The notes under the pieces were generated by a model. That model did not search any database, was not told the DNA's origin, and saw only the letters and a program-made list of their open reading frames with translations. The position numbers and the translations under genes are program-made. Shown piece by piece: positions 8,155 to 16,685 of a stretch of 64,000 nt of DNA. Origin of the DNA: JADJTT01 sp049306275 (GTDB taxonomy: Bacteria > Bacteroidota > Bacteroidia > Chitinophagales > Saprospiraceae); contig JBAQQB010000165.1 in NCBI GenBank assembly GCA_049306275.1, positions 103,555 through 167,554 of the forward strand, read 5' to 3'. Positions within the stretch are counted from its first letter, which is position 1. Each line of letters starts with the position of its first letter.

Positions 8155-10182
8155 ATGGGACAGACATTATATGCCCTTTTGGCGGGGGTTAGCAGCTACC
8201 TCCCGCCTGTCAGCAAATTGCCCGGAGCCAAAAACGACCTCCTGAAAATACAGGAGTACCTGCAAGGGGAGAAGAAAGACTTTCAGGACGTGAAGATCAA
8301 GACCCTTATCGACAAGGAGGCGGTCAAGAGCAATATCGTGAAGGAATTCCGGGAGCACCTCGGGCAGGCGAAAAAGGGAGACGTCGCTTTCTTCTTCTTC
8401 TCCGGCCATGGCACCCAGGAAGCCGCAGATCCGGCTATCTGGGTTTACGAGCCCGATAAGAGGCTGGAGTGCCTGGTTTGCTACGACAGTGTGGAAGAGG
8501 ATAGCAATATCTACAACTTCCTCGCCGACAAGGAACTCCGTTGGCTGCTGCACGAGTTGTGGAGCAAGACGCAGGCGCACATCGTCACGGTTTTCGACTG
8601 TTGCCACTCGGGCGAGAATACGCGCAACATCCATGTGAGCCAGCAGGTCCCGGAAGTAGCCGAAAAGCGGCTGGTAGCGCGGTACGGAGGCGACTCTTTC
8701 CCAAAAAGGGCCTGGAGTGATTTTATTTTCTCGAAAGACATTTCCCCTGAAGATCTCAAGACCAAGCCCCTGCACCAGGTCATCCCCGAGGGGCGTCACG
8801 TGCAGCTCGCGGCCTGCCGCAACGACGAATCGGCCTACGAGGTGGGAGGCGAAGGCATTTTCACCAAAAACCTGCTCGATGTGCTGAAGCGCTCGCGCGG
8901 GGCGGTGACCTACTTCGACATGCGCAGCCGGATCAAGAACTTCATCAAGAACCAGTACATGCAAACCCCGCAGATCTACGTGCAGGGAGGCGACCTGGCG
9001 CTGGGCTTCACCACCTTTCTAGGAAAAAACGAGGCAGGGAAGCCCCTTTACGGCAATGTGGTCAAGAACAAGACCCTGGGCTGGATCATGGACATGGGCG
9101 CCCTGCACGGCATCTCCAAGCGGGGGCAGGTCGTCGAAGTGGAGGCCGATGGCCAAAAGAAAAAACTCAAGGCGCAGGTGGTAAACGTTTTTCCCGACCA
9201 CACCACCCTGCAGTTCGACCCGGCCGACGAGGCCAAAGCAGCGCAGGCAGGAGAGCTCAGGGGCTATGTCGCAGACTTCCAGTCGGCGCCGGTCAAGGTC
9301 TACCTGGAAGCGGAAGCAGCGTACAAGGCGCAGTCGGAAAAGCTCAAAAAAGAGCTCGGTAAAATCGTTAACCTCTACGTCACCGACAAGGAGTACGAGG
9401 CCGACTACTGTGTAGTGACCCGGAAAGAAGGCATCAACGGCTTCGGCCACCTGATCACCTATCCGGGCGAGGCGAAATACTACACCGACGCACAGAAGCA
9501 AAAGCAAATTCGCCCATTGGTACTGCCCGCGACTTCCCTTTCCGAGACCTATCCCGAAAAGAGAGCAGCAGCATATCTGAAGCACATCGCCCAGTGGGAA
9601 TACGTCAAAAACCTGCACAACCCCGGCACGTTCATGTTTCAGGGCGGTTTCCCGCTCGACATCCGGCTGGAGGTCAGCACAGGAGGCGGCTGGGAAGAAG
9701 TGCCGATGAACAACGAGTCCTGGGCGCCGCTCCTGCAACTGAATGAAAAGGGCAAACTGACCAGAGGCTGCCGGGTGCGCATCCGAAACAACTACACGAG
9801 CAAGCTTTACGTATCAGTGGTCAACCTGTCGCTCAACTTCGAGGTATACCCGGCCTTCCTCAATCCGCCTAATACAGGCCTGGACCCGGGCAACGAAAAG
9901 ATCATCGACACGGTTCATACGCCGAAAGGCGAAAGGCCCATCGTGCTCTCCGCCGAACCGGAAGTGCTGTCATTCAAGCTGCCCTACAGCCCGGCCTGGC
10001 TGCTCTTCGTCGCCAGCACCCACGAGAACGTGGATGTGACGACGTTGGAGCTTCCTGCCCTGCCCGGTCCGCTCCTGACCGACCGCACCCGCGCCATCGG
10101 CGCCGACGACGAGGACGAAACCGATGCCAACGCCAGCGACTGGATCACCAGGCTGGTGGAGTTGAAGATCGGGATACCTTGA
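8155..10182 (+). CDS. Caspase-family (peptidase C14, metacaspase-like) protease with C-terminal DUF4384-like region
   Basis: A 675-residue cytoplasmic protein. The N-terminal half is a caspase-type peptidase: YALLAGVSSYLPPVSKLPGAKND (split here as family start and substrate-loop region), the catalytic histidine in FFFSGHG (H85), and the catalytic cysteine in FDCCHSG (C150, second cysteine of the DCCHSG motif). LAACRNDESAYE and GIFTKNLLDVL complete the core at about 220-250. The C-terminal half is beta-rich; the segment around residues 537-570 (VRIRNNYTSKLYVSVVNL) resembles the DUF4384 domain that often follows bacterial caspase domains. Starting 6 bp after the gasdermin-like gene, the two are surely co-transcribed. 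Likely role: a protease that activates its neighbour, possibly in phage-triggered cell death. The enzyme family is firm; the pathway is inferred. Confidence 0.9.
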   Translation: MGQTLYALLAGVSSYLPPVSKLPGAKNDLLKIQEYLQGEKKDFQDVKIKTLIDKEAVKSNIVKEFREHLGQAKKGDVAFFFFSGHGTQEAADPAIWVYEPDKRLECLVCYDSVEEDSNIYNFLADKELRWLLHELWSKTQAHIVTVFDCCHSGENTRNIHVSQQVPEVAEKRLVARYGGDSFPKRAWSDFIFSKDISPEDLKTKPLHQVIPEGRHVQLAACRNDESAYEVGGEGIFTKNLLDVLKRSRGAVTYFDMRSRIKNFIKNQYMQTPQIYVQGGDLALGFTTFLGKNEAGKPLYGNVVKNKTLGWIMDMGALHGISKRGQVVEVEADGQKKKLKAQVVNVFPDHTTLQFDPADEAKAAQAGELRGYVADFQSAPVKVYLEAEAAYKAQSEKLKKELGKIVNLYVTDKEYEADYCVVTRKEGINGFGHLITYPGEAKYYTDAQKQKQIRPLVLPATSLSETYPEKRAAAYLKHIAQWEYVKNLHNPGTFMFQGGFPLDIRLEVSTGGGWEEVPMNNESWAPLLQLNEKGKLTRGCRVRIRNNYTSKLYVSVVNLSLNFEVYPAFLNPPNTGLDPGNEKIIDTVHTPKGERPIVLSAEPEVLSFKLPYSPAWLLFVASTHENVDVTTLELPALPGPLLTDRTRAIGADDEDETDANASDWITRLVELKIGIP

Positions 10183-10185
10183 GGG

Positions 10186-10255
10186 AGTTTTCAGTTTTCA
10201 ATTTTCAGTTTTCAGTTGAGATCAACTGAACATTGAGAACTGAGAACTGAAAACT
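10186..10255. repeat. Long imperfect palindrome (two 34-nt arms), probable terminator
   Basis: The two 34-nt arms are separated by 2 nt and differ at only five positions. Each arm is made of degenerate repeats of a CAGTTTT/AACTGAAAA-like unit. On the plus strand the second arm is followed by eight or more Ts (10255-10262), so transcripts leaving the caspase gene would form a long hairpin with a U tract. It may be both a terminator and a copy of a dispersed intergenic repeat; no second copy is visible in this window. Confidence 0.75.
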
Positions 10256-10259
10256 TTTT

Positions 10260-10310
10260 TTTCCACACCCTGTGGAAATTTTGGTGTGCAGATATCGGTT
10301 TTATATCTGC
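10260..10310 (+). promoter_or_regulatory. Two inverted repeats upstream of nrdJ
   Basis: The first is a perfect repeat with arms TTTCCACA (10260-10267) and TGTGGAAA (10271-10278) around CCC. The second has arms GCAGATAT (10288-10295) and ATATCTGC (10303-10310) around a 7-nt loop. Both lie 60-115 bp before the nrdJ start. They do not match the NrdR box as I know it. They may be operator sites, or the first may belong to the end of the preceding terminator. Confidence 0.45.
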
Positions 10311-10373
10311 CCCTATGCCTACCTTTAAAAACCATCGGAACATTACTGACCTAATCATAAAAAACGGTATCGC

Positions 10374-12950
10374 ATGAGTACCCCTGTTACCCCTTTGAAG
10401 ACCTCGCCCGTGCACGCCAACGGGAAGGCGCCTAAGATCTATAGCTATGAGGAAGCGCTCAAGGCATCCATTGAGTATTTCGGCGGCGACGAGCTTGCCG
10501 CCAATGTGTGGGTAAACAAATACGCCCTCAAGGACTCCTTTGGCCGTATTTACGAAAGGACGCCCGACGACATGCACCGCAGGATCGCCCGCGAGCTGGC
10601 GCGCATCGAGCAGAAATATGCCAAACCCGTCCAGGAAGAAAAATTGTACGAACTGCTGAAAGGCTTCCGCTATATCGTGCCGCAAGGCAGCCCGATGGCC
10701 GGCATTGGCAATAACTACCAGGTGTCGTCGCTGTCCAACTGCTTCGTCATCGGCAACGGGGCCGACTCCTATGGCGGCATCATGCGCACCGATGAAGAGC
10801 AGGTGCAGCTGATGAAGCGGCGCGGCGGCGTCGGTCACGACCTCTCCCACCTCCGTCCCAAAGGCACACCGGTGATGAACAGCGCACTGACTTCGACTGG
10901 TATCGTGCCCTTCATGGAGCGCTATTCCAACTCAACCCGCGAAGTGGCCCAGGATGGCCGGCGCGGCGCCCTCATGTTGTCAGTCTCGATCAAGCATCCC
11001 GATGCCGAAGACTTTATCGACGCCAAAATGGAACGGGGTAAGGTGACCGGCGCCAACGTGTCGGTGCGCATCGACGACGAATTTATGAAAGCTGCTTTGT
11101 CGGGCGAGAACTATGTACAGCAGTACCCCATCAACTCCGAAGAGCCGGTATTTGAAAAAGAGATCAATGCCGCTGCGTTGTGGGACAAAATCATCTACAA
11201 CGCCTGGAAGTCGGCCGAGCCGGGAATATTGTTCTGGGACACGATCATCCGCGAATCGGTGCCCGACTGTTATGCCGACCTGGGCTACCGCACGGTGTCG
11301 ACCAATCCTTGCGGGGAAATACCACTCTGCCCTTACGACAGTTGCCGCCTGCTGGCGATCAACCTGTTCAGCTACGTAGACCACCCCTTTACCCCCAAGG
11401 CCTCTTTCAATTTCAAGAAATTCGAGGAGCATGTGCAGCTGGCCCAGCGCATGATGGACGACATCATCGACCTGGAGTTGGAGAAGATCGACCGCATCCA
11501 GGAAAAGATCAAGAACGACCCGGAGAATGACATTGTCAAGGCGACGGAGGCCGAGTTGTGGAACAAGATACACGTGGCCTGCGTCAATGGGCGGCGTACC
11601 GGTGTGGGCATTACGGCCGAGGGCGACATGCTGGCGGCTCTGGGTATTCAGTACGGCAGCGACGAAGCCATCGACTTCGCCGTGAAGGTACAGCGCACCC
11701 TGGCCGTCAACGCCTACCGCTCATCGGTGGAGATGGCGAAGGAAAGGGGGGCTTTCCCCATTTTCGACGCCAGGCGCGAAGCCTCCAACCCCTACATCAA
11801 CCGACTGAAAGAAGCCGATCCGAAGCTGTATGAAGACATGGTCAAGTACGGCCGCCGCAATATCGCGCTGCTGACCATCGCGCCCACCGGTACTACCAGT
11901 CTGATGACCCAGACCACTTCGGGCATTGAGCCCGCCTTCCTGGTGAGTTACCTGCGCCGCCGCAAGGTAAACCCCAACGACAAGGACGCCAAGGTGACCT
12001 TCATCGACGAGGTGGGCGACCACTGGGAGGAATACCACGTCTTTCACCACAAGTTCGTCGACTGGCTGAAAGCCAACAATTATGATGTAGATGTGGTGAC
12101 CAAAATGTCGGCCGAGGAACTACAGACCGTGCTGGCAAAATCGCCCTACCACAAAGCCACCGCCAACGATGTGGACTGGGTGCAGAAGGTCAAGATGCAG
12201 GGGGCTATCCAGCAATGGGTAGACCACTCGATCTCCGTGACCGTCAACGTTCCGGAAAATACTACGGTGGAGATGGTCAAGAAGATCTACCAGACCGCCT
12301 GGGAGGTGGGTTGCAAGGGCTGCACCATATACCGCGACGGATCGCGCTCGGGCGTATTGGTTTCCGATTCCGGAAAAGAAGGCGGGCACGAATTCAAGGA
12401 AACCATGCCGCCGAAGCGCCCCAGACGCCTTGAGGCCGAGGTGGTGCGTTTTATGAACGAGCGGGAGAGCTGGATCGCCGTGATCGGCATCTACGACGGG
12501 CGCCCCTACGAAATATTCACCGGCGCCGCAATAGACACCTTCCGCCTGCCCGATTATGTGGAGCGGGGCTGGGTAATCAAGAGCAAGGGCGACGACGGGC
12601 ACAACCGCTACGATTTTCAGTTCCTCGACAAGGAGGGCTACCGCGTGACCATTGAGGGCCTGTCGCGGTCGTTCAACAAGGAATACTGGAACTACGCCAA
12701 GCTCATCTCCGGCGTCATCCGCCACGGTATGCCAATCCTCAAGGTCGTAGACCTGATTGAGGGGCTGAATGTGGAGGACGAATACATCAACTCCTGGAAA
12801 AACGGGGTGATCAGGGCCTTGAAGAAGTTCATTCCCGACGGCACCAAGGCCACGAACGCCACCTGCCCTTCGTGCGGCGACCACGATGGTTTATTGTACA
12901 AGGAAGGGTGTTTGATTTGCAAGAGTTGCGGGTATTCGGAGTGCGGGTAA
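10374..12950 (+). CDS. nrdJ: Class II (adenosylcobalamin-dependent) ribonucleotide reductase
   Basis: Reduces ribonucleotides to deoxyribonucleotides using vitamin B12 as radical source, so it works with or without oxygen and needs no separate small subunit. The 858-residue chain shows the substrate-site cysteine in SLSNCFVIG (C123), the radical-site region STNPCGEIPL (about residues 308-317), the core segments TGIVPFMERYSNSTREVAQ and IAPTGTTSLM, and GCKGCTIYRDGSRSG near the barrel end. The C-terminus carries four paired cysteines, CPSCGD and CLICKSCGYSECG, a zinc-ribbon-like tail typical of long NrdJ proteins. The length fits the family. No riboswitch-like leader was recognised; two inverted repeats upstream are candidate control sites. 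Confidence 0.95.
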   Translation: MSTPVTPLKTSPVHANGKAPKIYSYEEALKASIEYFGGDELAANVWVNKYALKDSFGRIYERTPDDMHRRIARELARIEQKYAKPVQEEKLYELLKGFRYIVPQGSPMAGIGNNYQVSSLSNCFVIGNGADSYGGIMRTDEEQVQLMKRRGGVGHDLSHLRPKGTPVMNSALTSTGIVPFMERYSNSTREVAQDGRRGALMLSVSIKHPDAEDFIDAKMERGKVTGANVSVRIDDEFMKAALSGENYVQQYPINSEEPVFEKEINAAALWDKIIYNAWKSAEPGILFWDTIIRESVPDCYADLGYRTVSTNPCGEIPLCPYDSCRLLAINLFSYVDHPFTPKASFNFKKFEEHVQLAQRMMDDIIDLELEKIDRIQEKIKNDPENDIVKATEAELWNKIHVACVNGRRTGVGITAEGDMLAALGIQYGSDEAIDFAVKVQRTLAVNAYRSSVEMAKERGAFPIFDARREASNPYINRLKEADPKLYEDMVKYGRRNIALLTIAPTGTTSLMTQTTSGIEPAFLVSYLRRRKVNPNDKDAKVTFIDEVGDHWEEYHVFHHKFVDWLKANNYDVDVVTKMSAEELQTVLAKSPYHKATANDVDWVQKVKMQGAIQQWVDHSISVTVNVPENTTVEMVKKIYQTAWEVGCKGCTIYRDGSRSGVLVSDSGKEGGHEFKETMPPKRPRRLEAEVVRFMNERESWIAVIGIYDGRPYEIFTGAAIDTFRLPDYVERGWVIKSKGDDGHNRYDFQFLDKEGYRVTIEGLSRSFNKEYWNYAKLISGVIRHGMPILKVVDLIEGLNVEDEYINSWKNGVIRALKKFIPDGTKATNATCPSCGDHDGLLYKEGCLICKSCGYSECG

Positions 12951-12960
12951 GGATATTCCA

Positions 12961-13370
12961 GCGTTCTTGATGTAGTGTCGAAGTCCTCTTCGACACAGGC
13001 CGGGTGTAAAAGCACAATGTCATGTTTAACCTGAACATGTACTTTTTCCTTGTTGAAAAAGTACCAAAAAAACAAGGCTTTCACTGCTTTGCCTAAAACC
13101 GGCCTTCATTCCGCCGGGCTGGCTAAACTCGCACTGACTGTTAAAGGGAGGCCCTGCACCAAGTTTGCTCAAACAGTAGCCAGCCTGCATCAGGCCCGCA
13201 GGAGCCGGACAAGCGGATGGGGCTTCATTCCAGCCGGTTTCTTAACGGCAAACCAGCTAATGCCGGATTTTTTTTTTAATCCTATTATTCTGAAATCGGG
13301 AAGTAATTCCCAAAACAATCCTGGTGCGATTTGGGCTGGCGCTGCTTCCATTTTTTTTGTAAATTGAAGC
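12961..13370. repeat. Hairpin-rich intergenic region, probable dispersed repeat
   Basis: About 420 bp between nrdJ and the patatin gene without a convincing gene. It opens with three stacked perfect inverted repeats: arms GTGTCGAAG/CTTCGACAC (12975-12996), CATGTT/AACATG (13021-13039) and GTACTTTTTC/GAAAAAGTAC (13039-13064). After these comes a GC-rich stretch with a 105-codon open frame (13050-13367) that has no domain, and then a run of Ts at about 13268-13277. Composition and the stacked palindromes look like a non-coding element repeated between genes in this lineage, which I cannot verify from one window. Confidence 0.45.
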
Positions 13371-13386
13371 AGTGCCCCCAAATGCC

Positions 13387-15624
13387 ATGACCATGTCCAA
13401 AATCCGGTTTTTTGCCCTATTGTGCGCGCTGCTGGCGCTGCATCCTGTCGCTTTTCCTCAAACAGGCCCAAAAGTAGGCGTTGTGCTCAGCGGTGGCGGC
13501 GCGAAGGGGTATGCCCACATCGGCGCCTTACGAGTGCTTGAGGAAGCAGGCTTGCGCGTCGATTTCATTGGCGGCACCAGCATGGGCTCGATTATCGGCG
13601 GCTTGTATGCTGCGGGCTGGCCGGCCTGGGCCATGGACAGCATCATCAGGGAGACGCCGGTGCAGGATATCCTGCAGGACGTTCTTCCCCGTTCCACACA
13701 TTCCTTTTTGGAGAAAGAGTACGGCGAGCACTATGCTTTTACGCTCAGTTTGCCCGATTTCAGGCTGCACGTGCCAGACGGCTTTTCGGCCGGGCAGCGG
13801 GTGTTCGACTTTTTCAGCCAGTTGACTATTCCGGTGCATCACATCCGGGATTTCAACGATTTGCCCATTCCCTTTTTATGTATTGGCACCGATCTGGAAA
13901 CGGGCCAGCAGGTGGTGATGCGGGAGGGTTTCCTGCCTGAGGCCATGCGCATCAGCGGGTCGCTGCCCGTTTTATTGGCGCCTGTTTACTTCGAAGGACG
14001 GCCGATGGTTGACGGAGGCGTGGTCAATAATTTTCCTGCCAGGGAGGTCAGGGAGATGGGCGCCGACATCGTCATCGGCATATCGGTGGAAGGGGAGCCG
14101 TACAAGGGCGCCGAGCTGGAGAACCTGGACAAACTGCTGGCTCACATCGCCTTTTACCAGACCAATGAGATGAGCGAGCGGCAGAAGGCTTACTGCGACT
14201 TCATTATCAAACCGGATGTAGAGGGGTATTCCACTACATCCTTTTCCGAGATCGACACGCTGATATTGCGGGGCGAGCGGGCAGCAAGAGCCGCATGGGA
14301 TACCCTCCGCGCCATTGCCCGGCTCCAGCAGGGCGGCGAAAACCCTGAGCCTATCCACAGACCCATGCCGGTAGTTCCGGATAGTGTGACGATTCAATCG
14401 GTCAAGATGGGTAGCAAGGCCAATTTTTCGAGAGAATACCTGTTGGGGAGGTTCAGCGACCCCATTCCCGGGAAAATGGCCTATTCCAATTTCTTCGAAG
14501 GCATTCAGAGCCTGAAAGGAACGGGGCATGTGAAGTACGTTCAGTACCGTTTTGACGGAGAGGGGCCGGAGAAAGACCTTTGGTTGTCGGTAGTGCCCCA
14601 GAATGGTTACGACAAGAAGCTGAAAGTAGGGGTGCATTACGACGATGTGTACCGGGCCTCATTCCTGCTCAACGCCACGATTGAACACGCCCTTGTGCCG
14701 AATGGGCACGCTTCGCTGGATGTGATCCTGCTCGACCGTTTCCGCTATTTCTTTCACTACCTGATCGACAACGGGCGGCAGCCGAGTCCGGGGTTTACCT
14801 CTCGGCTGCACTTCAACGAGTTCGACTACCGCTTGCCCGAGCCGGTGTATTTGGACAGCGCGCTTACCCTGGAGCGCATCAAGGTGCAGTACACCGATTT
14901 TTCCAACAGCCTTTATCTGCGGCTGCTCACCGGCAGCAGCCAAAGCGCGGGCCTGGGCGCTGAAGTCAAATATTTCCATGCCCGGTCGGGGCAGCTGAAG
15001 GGCGATCAGGCACGGCGCTCCTACATTTTGGAAGACGCCTTTTACTTTACCGGGCAGGCATACTGGAAATGGGACCGGCTTGACGACCGGCATTTTCCGA
15101 CCACCGGCAGCCGTGGCAGCATTACCGGGAAGGCCACTTATCCACTATCGCCCCTGATGCAGGAGGGCGTTCGAACCGGCTGGAGCCTGATGGCTACCTT
15201 CAATCTGGAAAGCGCGGTCGCGGTGGCCCGGAGGTGGACCATCCTTCTGGATACCCGGGCCGGCTGGACCTGGGGCGATGCGCCGGCGCCCTATCTGTTT
15301 TTCCTGGGCGGGTACAACAAAAACCTGATCAACCATTTCACGCCCTTCCCCGGGTTGCCATTTGCGGCGGAGGGCGGCAGCAGGCTGGTTTTGGGACAGG
15401 CGGCGCTGCGCTTTCGTCCCTGGGAGAAACACTACCTGAGCGCCGGTGTGGCTGGGGCATTGCTGGACGACTACCTGCACGGCATGCCCGAAGATTTCAG
15501 GGAGTTCTACAGCGGTTTCTTGCGCTACAGTTTCCGGTCGCCGGTGGGGCCGATCGAGTTGACGTATGCGCTTTCGAATGTGCGGGCGGGGGTGGTTTAC
15601 TTCAATTTGGGGTATTGGTTTTGA
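13387..15624 (+). CDS. Patatin-like phospholipase with C-terminal outer membrane barrel
   Basis: A surface or periplasmic lipid hydrolase. The frame opens with a GTG at 13372, but the ATG at 13387 (or 13393) leads directly into a signal peptide ending AFPQ. The patatin domain follows: oxyanion motif SGGGAKGYAH (about residues 35-44), the nucleophile serine in GGTSMGSIIGG (S65) and the catalytic aspartate in MVDGGVVNNFP. After about residue 320 comes a POTRA-like segment (DSVTIQSVKMGSKANFS) and then a beta-barrel resembling the surface antigen/BamA fold, ending with a terminal aromatic (YFNLGYWF), as outer membrane barrels do. The architecture is that of PlpD-type autotransporters and related RssA-like proteins of Bacteroidota. 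It appears monocistronic. Confidence 0.92.
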   Translation: MTMSKIRFFALLCALLALHPVAFPQTGPKVGVVLSGGGAKGYAHIGALRVLEEAGLRVDFIGGTSMGSIIGGLYAAGWPAWAMDSIIRETPVQDILQDVLPRSTHSFLEKEYGEHYAFTLSLPDFRLHVPDGFSAGQRVFDFFSQLTIPVHHIRDFNDLPIPFLCIGTDLETGQQVVMREGFLPEAMRISGSLPVLLAPVYFEGRPMVDGGVVNNFPAREVREMGADIVIGISVEGEPYKGAELENLDKLLAHIAFYQTNEMSERQKAYCDFIIKPDVEGYSTTSFSEIDTLILRGERAARAAWDTLRAIARLQQGGENPEPIHRPMPVVPDSVTIQSVKMGSKANFSREYLLGRFSDPIPGKMAYSNFFEGIQSLKGTGHVKYVQYRFDGEGPEKDLWLSVVPQNGYDKKLKVGVHYDDVYRASFLLNATIEHALVPNGHASLDVILLDRFRYFFHYLIDNGRQPSPGFTSRLHFNEFDYRLPEPVYLDSALTLERIKVQYTDFSNSLYLRLLTGSSQSAGLGAEVKYFHARSGQLKGDQARRSYILEDAFYFTGQAYWKWDRLDDRHFPTTGSRGSITGKATYPLSPLMQEGVRTGWSLMATFNLESAVAVARRWTILLDTRAGWTWGDAPAPYLFFLGGYNKNLINHFTPFPGLPFAAEGGSRLVLGQAALRFRPWEKHYLSAGVAGALLDDYLHGMPEDFREFYSGFLRYSFRSPVGPIELTYALSNVRAGVVYFNLGYWF

Positions 15625-15724
15625 ACAGGATTGCGCCGGATCGTCAGGATTTACTAAATTGGGATTTTCTGCAACCTTTGCCTTATTTTTCACGGCTATT
15701 TCACCCTGAAAACCATACCACGCC

Positions 15725-16249
15725 ATGCGCAAAATTTCCCTCTACATCGCCACCAGCCTCGACAATCGCATCGCCCGGCCCGATGGCAGCCTCGACTGGC
15801 TGTTTGCGATCGACGGCGAAGACTACGGCTATGAAGCATTCCTGGCCGAAACCGACACCGTGCTGATGGGCGCCAAAACCTACGAAGCCGTGCAGGGCTT
15901 CGGCGTAGACAACCCCTATCCGGAGCAGAAATGCTACGTGTTTACCCGGCAGAACCGCCTGCCCAGCCCCCATGTGGAGTATGTGACAGAAGATATCCCG
16001 ACTTTTGTGCGGCGATTGAAAGAACAACCCGGCAAGACCATCTGGCTGGTGGGCGGCGGACAGATCAATACCGAGCTGCTCAACGCCGGATTGATCGACG
16101 AGATCATCCTTTTTATCCAGCCGGTTGTTCTTGGAGAAGGCTTGCCCTTGTTTGCGGGCGCGGGGCTGACGACCTGGTACGAACTCCAGTCGTGTACTTC
16201 TTACCCCAGCGGCATGGTGCGGCTGATTTTACACAAGAAAACCGCCTGA
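15725..16249 (+). CDS. Dihydrofolate reductase/RibD C-terminal family protein
   Basis: A 174-residue oxidoreductase of the DHFR-like superfamily. It starts MRKISLYIATSLDNRIARPDG, has the NADPH-binding VLMGAKTYEAV and the second nucleotide loop IWLVGGGQINTELLNAGLIDE, and ends with the strand ELQSCTSYPSGMVRLILHK. Members are often annotated YyaP-like or RibD C-terminal proteins; the substrate is usually unknown and it is unlikely to be the housekeeping folate enzyme. It ends one base before the start of the redoxin gene, so the two form an operon. Confidence 0.9.
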   Translation: MRKISLYIATSLDNRIARPDGSLDWLFAIDGEDYGYEAFLAETDTVLMGAKTYEAVQGFGVDNPYPEQKCYVFTRQNRLPSPHVEYVTEDIPTFVRRLKEQPGKTIWLVGGGQINTELLNAGLIDEIILFIQPVVLGEGLPLFAGAGLTTWYELQSCTSYPSGMVRLILHKKTA

Positions 16250-16250
16250 C

Positions 16251-16685
16251 ATGCAAATACCCGACTGGCACGCTGACGCTATCGAAGGCGATACGCCCTC
16301 CGTGGCGGACTTTCGCGGCGAATACCTCCTGATCCTCTTCTACAGCATGGGCTGTCACGGCTGCCTGAGCCGCGCCATTCCCGTCACCCTGCAACTCCGC
16401 AAAATCTATCCCGAACTCCGCCTCCTGGCCATCCACACCCATTTCGAGCGGTCGAAGCACAGCCCGCAGGAAATCGCGGAAGCGGCGGCGAAAATGGGCG
16501 TAGACTACCCCGTCTTGCTCGACCGCGGCACGGAAACGGCGGAATTGTACCAGGCGGAAGGCACGCCCCACTGGATATTGGTGGGAAAAGACGGCGAACT
16601 GCTCAAGTCGATCTTCGGCTCCATGCCCAATGCTTTGCAGCGGCTGGATTTGAGTTTGGTGGAGTTGTTCCAGCCGGCTTCATAG
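16251..16685 (+). CDS. Redoxin-domain (AhpC/TSA, thioredoxin-fold) protein
   Basis: A 144-residue cytoplasmic protein with a thioredoxin fold. The active-site pair is C35-H-G-C38 in FYSMGCHGCLSR, unusual in being CHGC rather than CGPC. The cis-proline loop is at AEGTPHWILVGKDGELL. It could be a thiol reductase or a peroxiredoxin-like protein. It lies 1 bp after the DHFR-like gene on the same strand, and its 3' end overlaps the 3' end of the convergent TrkA-domain gene by 6 bp. Confidence 0.85.
   Translation: MQIPDWHADAIEGDTPSVADFRGEYLLILFYSMGCHGCLSRAIPVTLQLRKIYPELRLLAIHTHFERSKHSPQEIAEAAAKMGVDYPVLLDRGTETAELYQAEGTPHWILVGKDGELLKSIFGSMPNALQRLDLSLVELFQPAS

Noticed and set aside
10261..10373. NrdR box or cobalamin riboswitch upstream of nrdJ
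   Set aside because: No match to the NrdR consensus and too little space and no B12-box-like sequence for a riboswitch.
13050..13367. 105-codon frame in the hairpin-rich region
   Set aside because: Starts inside a palindrome, has no domain, and the region looks like a repeat.
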